From: Litchfieldia stipae
GTDB lineage: Bacteria > Bacillota > Bacilli > Bacillales > Bacillaceae_L
DNA: 64,000 nucleotides
Direction of reading: 5' to 3'
NCBI RefSeq assembly: GCF_014837155.1
Contig: NZ_JACYHA010000005.1
Location: forward strand, 124,001-188,000
Shown: positions 57,753 to 64,000 of the stretch, in pieces
Layout of the letters: the number at the start of each line of letters is the position of its first letter
Numbering within the stretch: position 1 is the stretch's first letter
Made by a program: the position numbers and the translations under genes
The notes under the pieces: generated by a model
Seen by the model: only the letters and a program-made list of their open reading frames with translations
What the model was told of the DNA's origin: nothing
Database searches by the model: none

Positions 57753-60668
57753 ATGAATTTTAATAAATCTCAGTGGAAGGAACGTTTACTGACGTTCAGA
57801 CAAGTTCTGACAAATAAACACGCCTGGAAAGGGATAAGAATTACATACAACGTCGTTTGGAATTTATTCTTAATTTTCTTAACCATAGGCATCATTGGAT
57901 TATCTTTTGCTGGTGGAGTTGGTGCAGGTTATTTTGCTTCTCTTGTGAAGGAAGAGCCTATAAGACCCTTTGAAAGTATGCAAAAGGATATTTACAACTA
58001 TGAAGAAACAACAGAGGTTTACTTTGATAATGATATTTATTTAGGAACATTACGTACTGATTTAGAGCGTGAGGAAGTAAGTTTGAGTGAAATTTCTCCT
58101 CATGTGATTAATGCTGTCATTTCAACAGAGGATGAATATTTTTACGAGCATAATGGTGTAGTTCCAAAGGCAATTATGCGTGCCATTTTACAAGAAGTGA
58201 CTAATTCGGCTACACAAACGGGAGGAAGTACTCTTACCCAACAATTAATAAAAAATCAGATCTTAACAAATGAAGTTTCTTTCGATCGTAAAGCAAAAGA
58301 AATTTTATTAGCTATGCGTTTAGAGAAATTCTTCGAAAAGGATGAAATTTTAGAAGCTTATTTAAATATTGTTTCATTTGGAAGAAACTCAAACGGACGT
58401 AATATTGCTGGTGTACAACAAGCGGCACAAGGGATTTTCGGTGTTAATGCTAACGAGTTAAACATTGCTCAAGCAGCATTTATTGCGGGGATTCCTCAAA
58501 ACCCATACGCGCATACCCCGTTCTATAATAAGCCAAATGAAGATGGGCTATATGTTAAGGATAATCTAGAGCCTGGGTTAGATCGAATGAAACTCGTCTT
58601 AAGAAGAATGCTTGCTGCTGAAGTCATTACACAAGAGGAATATGACGAAGCGTTAGAATTTGATTTAAGAGCGCATTTAGTAGAACCTGCAAAAACAACT
58701 CGAGATGACTATCCTTGGTTGACTGCTGAGGTTGAAGAAAGAGCTGCCAATATTTTAGTTTATAAGATTGCTGAAGAAGATGGTTATGATGCTAAGGATA
58801 TTGAGAGTGATAAAGAATTATGGAATTCTTATTATTCTTTAGCCTATAAGCAGCTTCGCCAAAACGGATACCGTATCTATACAACAATTGATAAGGATAT
58901 CTATGATGTATTCCAGAAGGTTACAAGGGAATTCGAATATTATGGTAATGATAAGAAAAACAAAAATCCCGACCCTGAGACTGGTGAACCTGTATTTGAA
59001 CCACTAGAAGCCGGTGCATATTTACGTGAAAACAAAACAGGAAAAATCATTGCTTTTGTTGGTGGACGAGATTTTAACAGAGAAGAAACAAACCATGCTA
59101 CTAAAGCGATTCGCCCTAATGGTTCAACGATGAAGCCATTGCTTGATTATGCACCAGCATTTGAATATGGTACATTACAGCCTGGATCAGTGTTAGCAGA
59201 TGTGCCTTACAATTATCCAGGAAGTACGAAAGCTGTGCAAAACTATGGTGGACCAAATGATTATAAAGGACTGATGTCAGTAAGACATTCGTTGAAGTTA
59301 TCACGAAATGTCCCTGCCGTTAAAGCTTATGTCAATAATTTTAACCAACGACCATTATCGTTCTTAGAAAAAATGGGCTTCACAAGTCTTGTTGATGCTG
59401 ATGAGCATGCGTATGCGATTTCTCTTGGTGGATTAACATATGGGGTATCAGTTGAAGAAAATGTGGATGCCTATTCGACCTTTGCTAATGAAGGAAAGTT
59501 TAAAGACGGCTATATGATTGACAAAATCACTACTAAAGACGGTGAGATTGTTTTTGAACATAAAGTTGAAGAAGTTGACGTTTTCTCTCCTCAAACTGCA
59601 TATTTAACGATCGATGTCATGCGAGATGTCATTAAAAGTGGTACAGCAACTTCACTATACAATCATCTTAAATTCAACTCTGACTGGGCTGGAAAAACCG
59701 GTACAGGGCAAGATCTAAGAGATGTTTGGTTTGTTGCAGTAAACCCTAATGTATCGTTTGGGACATGGATGGGCTATGATACACCTAAGCCTGTTGATAA
59801 CACGTATAAAGGTGTTGGATATTCTCAACGTAACATTATGTATTGGTCTAAATTAATGAATGCTGCTTATGATGTTCGTCCTGAGCTTGTTGACCCAGAG
59901 GAATCCTTTAAAATGCCGGGTGGAATAGTTCGTCGTTCCTACTGTGTATTATCTGGATTAATCCCTTCTGATCTATGTAAAGAAGCTGGTCTAGTTGAGA
60001 CAGATATTTTCAATGCGAAGTTTGTCCCATCTAAAGTGGATGATAGTTTAACAAAAGGAAAATATATCATCGTAAACGATAAGGCATACAAAGTTCCAGC
60101 AAGTGCACCTTCTGAGTTTGTGCAAGAAGGCGTCATGATCAAAAAAGAATTCTTAGACTACCATAAATTAACTGATACAAAAGCGATTGAGAGGATACTT
60201 CCACAGACAGATAAATGGAAAAATCTCATCATTACAGAAGATGGTGAAGTAAAGGACAATGGTTCTGTCCCTTCTAAAGTGAATGGTGTGAGTATTTCAG
60301 GTAATACACTCTCTTGGAAGAAACATGATCACAATGATATTATTGGTTACCGAATTTATGGAACAGCGAATCACTCTAAAGAATTTAAAAAGATCGGTGC
60401 TGTACCTGCTACTGATTCTCTCAAATTTAACATTGGAAATTCGATTGGTGCGTACTATGTAACAGCTGTTGATGTAAGCGGAAAAGAGACACCATTACAG
60501 GATAGTACCCTTGTTAAAAAAGGTGATTATGAAGAAGAAAAACCTAAAGAAGAGAAGCCAAAAAACGAGGAAAAACCTAAAAATGATAAACCACAGGAGG
60601 ATGCACCAGAAAAACCAACTCCTCCTGAACAACCACCTACTGAACCAGCAGAGAATGGTGATGAGTAA
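57753..60668 (+). CDS. class A penicillin-binding protein (PBP1A type)
   Basis: Bifunctional cell-wall synthase, 971 residues. Membrane helix at about 33-60; transglycosylase with STEDEYFYEHNGV, TGGSTLTQQLIKN and RLEKFFEKDEILEAYLN; transpeptidase with SxxK (STMK), SRN and KTGTG boxes; a fibronectin type III-like domain (about 850-925); and a tail of K/P/E repeats (KPKEEKPKNEEKPKNDKPQ in part). The extracellular tail and FN3 suggest wall anchoring or a partner. Lies between tyrS and acsA, convergent with acsA. Confidence 0.95.
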   Translation: MNFNKSQWKERLLTFRQVLTNKHAWKGIRITYNVVWNLFLIFLTIGIIGLSFAGGVGAGYFASLVKEEPIRPFESMQKDIYNYEETTEVYFDNDIYLGTLRTDLEREEVSLSEISPHVINAVISTEDEYFYEHNGVVPKAIMRAILQEVTNSATQTGGSTLTQQLIKNQILTNEVSFDRKAKEILLAMRLEKFFEKDEILEAYLNIVSFGRNSNGRNIAGVQQAAQGIFGVNANELNIAQAAFIAGIPQNPYAHTPFYNKPNEDGLYVKDNLEPGLDRMKLVLRRMLAAEVITQEEYDEALEFDLRAHLVEPAKTTRDDYPWLTAEVEERAANILVYKIAEEDGYDAKDIESDKELWNSYYSLAYKQLRQNGYRIYTTIDKDIYDVFQKVTREFEYYGNDKKNKNPDPETGEPVFEPLEAGAYLRENKTGKIIAFVGGRDFNREETNHATKAIRPNGSTMKPLLDYAPAFEYGTLQPGSVLADVPYNYPGSTKAVQNYGGPNDYKGLMSVRHSLKLSRNVPAVKAYVNNFNQRPLSFLEKMGFTSLVDADEHAYAISLGGLTYGVSVEENVDAYSTFANEGKFKDGYMIDKITTKDGEIVFEHKVEEVDVFSPQTAYLTIDVMRDVIKSGTATSLYNHLKFNSDWAGKTGTGQDLRDVWFVAVNPNVSFGTWMGYDTPKPVDNTYKGVGYSQRNIMYWSKLMNAAYDVRPELVDPEESFKMPGGIVRRSYCVLSGLIPSDLCKEAGLVETDIFNAKFVPSKVDDSLTKGKYIIVNDKAYKVPASAPSEFVQEGVMIKKEFLDYHKLTDTKAIERILPQTDKWKNLIITEDGEVKDNGSVPSKVNGVSISGNTLSWKKHDHNDIIGYRIYGTANHSKEFKKIGAVPATDSLKFNIGNSIGAYYVTAVDVSGKETPLQDSTLVKKGDYEEEKPKEEKPKNEEKPKNDKPQEDAPEKPTPPEQPPTEPAENGDE

Positions 60669-60670
60669 TA

Positions 60671-60706
60671 AAATGAGGCAGACACTAAGTGTCTGCCTCA
60701 TTTTTG
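60671..60706. terminator. bidirectional terminator between the PBP gene and acsA
   Basis: AATGAGGCAGACAC and GTGTCTGCCTCATT pair perfectly around TAA, with T run on the plus strand; acsA ends 13 bases beyond. Confidence 0.9.
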
Positions 60707-60718
60707 TTTTTGACATTA

Positions 60719-62437
60719 TTAATCTTCCATCGTTGATAAATCACCTGTTGGTAAATCTAATTCCCAAGCTTTTAATACACGTCTCATAATCTTACCACTA
60801 CGTGTTTTTGGAAGCTTATCACGGAATTCAATCTCACGTGGTGCTGCATGAGCAGCAAGCCCCTTCTTCACGAAGTTTCTGATATCCTCTTTCAATTCGT
60901 CAGAAACGTTATAGCCAGCTCTAAGGGCTACAAAGGCTTTTATGATTTCACCACGAACAGGGTCAGGTTTACCAATTACTCCTGCTTCAGCGACAGCTGG
61001 ATGCTCAACAAGCTTACTTTCAACCTCAAATGGACCGACCCTTTCACCACTCGTCATAATGACATCATCAATTCTTCCTTGGAACCAGAAGTATCCATCT
61101 TCATCCATATATGCAGAGTCTCCAGATACATACCAATCACCTGGCATAAAATAAGATTCATATTTTGCTTGATTATTCCATATTGTGTGCATCATTGAAG
61201 GCCATCCACGTTTAATGGCTAAATTCCCCATACGATAAGGTGGAAGCTCGTTCCCTTGGTCATCAACAATCGCGGCCTTAACACCAGGTATTGGTTTCCC
61301 CATTGATCCAGGTTTAATTTCCATACAAGGATAATTACAAATCGTCTGACTACCCGTTTCAGTCATCCACCATGTATCATGCACTCTTAAATTAAATACC
61401 TTCATGCCCCATCTAACAACCTCTGGGTTCAACGGTTCACCAACACTCAATATATGTCTAAGCGAGCTCATATCGAATTGTTTCACTAACTCATCACCTG
61501 CACCCATCAGCATACGAAATGCAGTAGGAGCACTGTACCAAACAGTTACACCAAAGTCTTCAATCGTTTGATACCAAGTTTCAGGCTTGAAACGACCTCC
61601 CAAAATGACATTGGATACACCAGACAGCCAAGGTCCAAAGATTCCGTAAGCAGTTCCAGTTACCCACCCAGGGTCCGCAGTGCACCAATAGACATCATCT
61701 TCCTTCAAATCCAATACCCACTTAGCTGTTTGATAATGCTGAATCATTGCATTATGAACATGAAGTACTCCCTTTGGCTTACCTGTAGATCCTGAGGTAT
61801 AATGCAGAATTAAACCATCCTGACGATCTACCCATTCAATCTCAAGCTTCTTACTTGCCGTCTCCATTCGTTTATGAAAATCAATGAAAGGACCTTCTTC
61901 TTTTATATTTTCTCCAACAATTACGACTGACTTCAAGGCAGGAAGAGCATCCAAAGGAACCCTCTCTAGTAATTCTGGTGTTGTTACAATGACTTTTGCT
62001 TCACTATCCTCTAAACGATCTCTTACTGCACCTTCCATGAAGGCTTCGAATAGTGGACCTACTATTGCACCTAATTTAATTGCACCTAAAATAGTAAAGT
62101 AACATTCAGGTGATCTCGGCATGAAAACAAAGACGCGGTCCCCTTTTTCCACATCTGCATCTTGCCTTAATAAATTTGCTGCCTTGTTAGATAACTCTTT
62201 CATCTCTTTGAATGTGTATTTCTCTTCTTTTGAAGGGTCACGGTAGTATAAAGCAATTTTGTTTTTACGATGGCCTTCAGCATGGCGGTCTATTGCTTCA
62301 TATGCCATGTTTACTTTGCCAGTTTCAGACCATGAGAAATGTTTTTCAGCTTCTCCCCAACTGAAATCACGATACATTTGATCATAATCCTTTAAATTAA
62401 AATCCCCTTTTATGACTGGTAGCGCTTCCACTTTCAT
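60719..62437 (-). CDS. acsA: acetyl-CoA synthetase AcsA
   Basis: AMP-forming acetate activation, used when glucose is gone. 572 residues of the ANL superfamily: LHYTSGSTGKPKGVLHVHN, WMTETGSQTI, GRIDDVIMTSGERVGPFEVES, and C-terminal PKTRSGKIMRR, whose K549 is the lysine acetylated by AcuA in B. subtilis. Divergent from acuABC, the modification genes. ATG after GGGGGATTTGTT. Confidence 0.97.
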   Translation of the reverse strand: MKVEALPVIKGDFNLKDYDQMYRDFSWGEAEKHFSWSETGKVNMAYEAIDRHAEGHRKNKIALYYRDPSKEEKYTFKEMKELSNKAANLLRQDADVEKGDRVFVFMPRSPECYFTILGAIKLGAIVGPLFEAFMEGAVRDRLEDSEAKVIVTTPELLERVPLDALPALKSVVIVGENIKEEGPFIDFHKRMETASKKLEIEWVDRQDGLILHYTSGSTGKPKGVLHVHNAMIQHYQTAKWVLDLKEDDVYWCTADPGWVTGTAYGIFGPWLSGVSNVILGGRFKPETWYQTIEDFGVTVWYSAPTAFRMLMGAGDELVKQFDMSSLRHILSVGEPLNPEVVRWGMKVFNLRVHDTWWMTETGSQTICNYPCMEIKPGSMGKPIPGVKAAIVDDQGNELPPYRMGNLAIKRGWPSMMHTIWNNQAKYESYFMPGDWYVSGDSAYMDEDGYFWFQGRIDDVIMTSGERVGPFEVESKLVEHPAVAEAGVIGKPDPVRGEIIKAFVALRAGYNVSDELKEDIRNFVKKGLAAHAAPREIEFRDKLPKTRSGKIMRRVLKAWELDLPTGDLSTMED

Positions 62438-62471
62438 AACAAATCCCCCTTATGTAAGTCTTTGCTCTTCT

Positions 62472-62500
62472 ATTATAGTACAAATGGTTATTTTTCTCAA
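62472..62500 (-). promoter_or_regulatory. SigmaA promoter of acsA
   Basis: On the minus strand TTGAGA and TATAAT with exactly 17 bases between, about 35-60 bases before the acsA start. Confidence 0.7.
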
Positions 62501-62550
62501 TTTTAAAAATTCTTTATTATAACAGATTGAAAGATTTTTAGAAAATGAAT

Positions 62551-62564
62551 TGAAAACGCTTTAT
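62551..62564. promoter_or_regulatory. candidate CcpA cre site between acsA and acuA
   Basis: TGAAAACGCTTTAT matches the cre consensus except for the last two bases. It overlaps the -35 region expected for acuA (TATAAT at 62581-62586) and lies upstream of the acsA promoter. CcpA represses both units in B. subtilis. Confidence 0.65.
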
Positions 62565-62618
62565 AAACAGGATTTTCATGTATAATAGGAACAAGTACTT
62601 TACATTGGTGGTGATGTG

Positions 62619-63251
62619 ATGGAACATCGAAAAACGTATAATGCGAAAGAAATAAAAACACCAAACGGAAACTTAATTATCGAAGGTCCCATTTCTGGGA
62701 AGAAGCTTGCAAGCTACGAATTTCATCATGATTTAGTTGCTTTTCGTCCACCAGATCAACAAAAACAAGCATTAATTGAGATTGCAGATTTACCTGAGGG
62801 AAGAATCCTTATTGCAAGAGATCGAGATACGATTGTTGGGTATGTTACATTTCTCTACCCTGATCCCCTTGAAAGATGGTCTGAGGGCAACATGGAAAAT
62901 TTAATTGAATTAGGTGCAATCGAGGTCGTACCAGAATTCCGTGGATATTCAGTCGGAAAAAATTTACTTCAGGTTTCAATGATGGATGATGCCATGAACG
63001 ACTATATCATTATAACGACAGAATATTATTGGCATTGGGATTTAAAAGGTACTGGTTTAAATGTGTGGGAGTACCGAAAAGTGATGGAGAAAATGATGAA
63101 TGCTGGGGGTCTTGTTTGGTTTGCAACAGACGACCCAGAAATCAGCTCACATCCAGCAAATTGTTTAATGGCCCGAATTGGTAGCCGAATTGAAAATGAG
63201 TCAATTCAACAATTTGATCAATTAAGATTTAAGAATCGATTTATGTATTAG
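62619..63251 (+). CDS. acuA: AcuA, protein acetyltransferase
   Basis: GNAT enzyme which acetylates and inactivates AcsA. 210 residues, the B. subtilis length, beginning EHRKTYNAKEIKTPNGNLIIEGPIS. The acetyl-CoA loop is in VVPEFRGYSVGKNLLQ. The ATG at 62619 is taken over the adjoining GTG one codon upstream, from alignment to AcuA. First gene of acuABC. Confidence 0.93.
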   Translation: MEHRKTYNAKEIKTPNGNLIIEGPISGKKLASYEFHHDLVAFRPPDQQKQALIEIADLPEGRILIARDRDTIVGYVTFLYPDPLERWSEGNMENLIELGAIEVVPEFRGYSVGKNLLQVSMMDDAMNDYIIITTEYYWHWDLKGTGLNVWEYRKVMEKMMNAGGLVWFATDDPEISSHPANCLMARIGSRIENESIQQFDQLRFKNRFMY

Positions 63252-63291
63252 GACCTGATTATAGATATGTATGGAATAAGGAGGATACATA

Positions 63292-63939
63292 ATGATACTT
63301 GAGGATATCATGCAAAAAAATGTTATCGCGATCTCTCCTTTTGAACCAATCAAATATGCGATTGAATTAATGGAAACCAATCATATAAGACATATCCCCA
63401 TTATTGATAACAAACAACAAATTGTCGGCGTGATTAGTGATCGAGATATCAGGGATGTACGTCCATCCATTTTACATCAAAACGAGCATATGGAAGTTCT
63501 TGAACAACCAATACAAACGATTATGACAACTAATGTTATTACCGGTCACCCACTAGATTTTGTTGAGGAAGCGGCTGTCATCTTTTTTGAACATAAGATT
63601 GGTTGCTTACCAATTGAAAAGGATAATAAATTAGTTGGGATTGTGACCGAAACGGACATTTTGTATACACTTGTACAGCTTACAGGTGCACATCAACCTA
63701 GTTCACACTTAGAAATAAGAATTCCTAATCATACCGGAGTACTTGCTGACGTCGCAATTATTTTGAAAAAATACAACATAAATATCGGAAGTGTCCTTGT
63801 ATACCCAGATCAGGATGAAGGATATAAGAAGGTTGTGTTTCGTGTTCAGACGATGAACCCAACCAAAGCAGTTAATGAGTTAAAAGCTAACGGATATTCG
63901 ATTATCTGGCCAATGACACAGGAGTTTTTTCATGAGTAA
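63292..63939 (+). CDS. acuB: AcuB, CBS-ACT protein
   Basis: 215 residues: two CBS motifs (about 1-60 and 75-135, IMQKNVIAISPFEPIKYAIELMETNHIRHIPIIDN and MTTNVITGHPLDFVEEAAVIFFEHKIGCLPIE) and a C-terminal ACT domain (LEIRIPNHTGVLADVAIILKKYNINIGSVLVYPD). A ligand-sensing role is likely; the exact function in acetate use is unknown. 40 bases after acuA; overlaps acuC by 8 bases. Confidence 0.93.
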   Translation: MILEDIMQKNVIAISPFEPIKYAIELMETNHIRHIPIIDNKQQIVGVISDRDIRDVRPSILHQNEHMEVLEQPIQTIMTTNVITGHPLDFVEEAAVIFFEHKIGCLPIEKDNKLVGIVTETDILYTLVQLTGAHQPSSHLEIRIPNHTGVLADVAIILKKYNINIGSVLVYPDQDEGYKKVVFRVQTMNPTKAVNELKANGYSIIWPMTQEFFHE

Positions 63940-64000
63940 GGATTCTGTTTTTGTATATTCAGATGAATTCACTGCCTATAAATTTAATAACAAACACCCA
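63932..64000 (+). CDS. acuC: AcuC, histone-deacetylase-family protein (partial, start only)
   Basis: Only 23 codons are in the window: SKDSVFVYSDEFTAYKFNNKHP follows the start Met. In B. subtilis AcuC deacetylates AcsA and the N-terminus has this form. Start ATG at 63932 overlaps the acuB stop and follows ACAGGAG. The gene continues past the window, so catalytic residues are not visible. Confidence 0.85.
   Translation, partial: MSKDSVFVYSDEFTAYKFNNKHP

Overview
The window is low-GC Firmicutes chromosome from a Bacillus-like, endospore-forming member of the Bacillaceae. The gene order follows the Bacillus subtilis segment from polA to acuC: polA, phoR-phoP, mdh-icd-citZ, pyk-pfkA, accA-accD, malic enzyme, dnaE, ytrHI, nrnA, ytoI, ald, argH-argG, moaB, ackA, ytxK-tpx-ytfJ-ytfI-yteJ-sppA, ppnKB, sspA, thiI-nifS, ezrA, hisJ, refZ, ytsP, ytrP, rpsD, tyrS, acsA and acuABC. 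Spore-formation genes (ytrH, ytrI, ytfJ/gerW, an alpha/beta-type SASP) show that the host sporulates. Both ends are cut: polA lacks its C-terminus and acuC has only its first 23 codons.

Layout. 1-7.3 kb: DNA polymerase I, a cold-shock protein, the SPFH pair HflK/HflC and the PhoP-PhoR two-component system, all on the minus strand. 7.5-11.7 kb: a MaoC-like protein and the TCA genes mdh, icd and citZ. 12-21.1 kb: membrane proteins, then the glycolysis and fatty-acid precursor block pyk, pfkA, accA, accD, a FadR-type regulator and malic enzyme. 21.6-31.7 kb: DnaE, the YtrH/YtrI sporulation membrane proteins, NrnA, CBS/DRTGG protein YtoI, YtkL, an M24 peptidase and small unknowns. 31.9-39.9 kb: alanine dehydrogenase, a universal stress protein, ArgG-ArgH, MoaB with an EcsC-family protein, and acetate kinase. 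40-48.4 kb: YtxK, Tpx, YtfJ, YtfI, YteJ, SppA, NAD kinase, SASP, and ThiI with its cysteine desulfurase. 48.7-57.3 kb: EzrA, HisJ, RefZ, free methionine sulfoxide reductase YtsP, GGDEF protein YtrP, ribosomal protein S4, and TyrS behind a T-box. 57.7-64 kb: a class A penicillin-binding protein, then the divergent acsA / acuABC module that makes and controls acetyl-CoA synthetase.

The main theme is central carbon flow under catabolite control. CcpA-type cre sites can be read upstream of citZ, ackA and between acsA and acuA. Together the genes cover glycolysis (pfkA, pyk), overflow (ackA), acetate recovery (acsA with AcuA/AcuC acetylation control), the oxidative TCA arm and malonyl-CoA supply.

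The least expected structure is a family of small non-coding, palindromic mobile repeats. Three intact copies (36924-37134, 48510-48672, 55794-55962) have terminal inverted repeats starting GGCTGTTTTC or a near variant and perfect, mutually different 8-bp A/T-only target duplications. Two decayed or partial copies lie at 21188-21358 and 52690-52870, and a core remnant at 21499-21549. They look like MITEs. The three intact copies and the 52690 copy sit directly at a gene's 3' end, one having duplicated the ezrA stop codon. No transposase, prophage, CRISPR array, tRNA or rRNA gene was seen.
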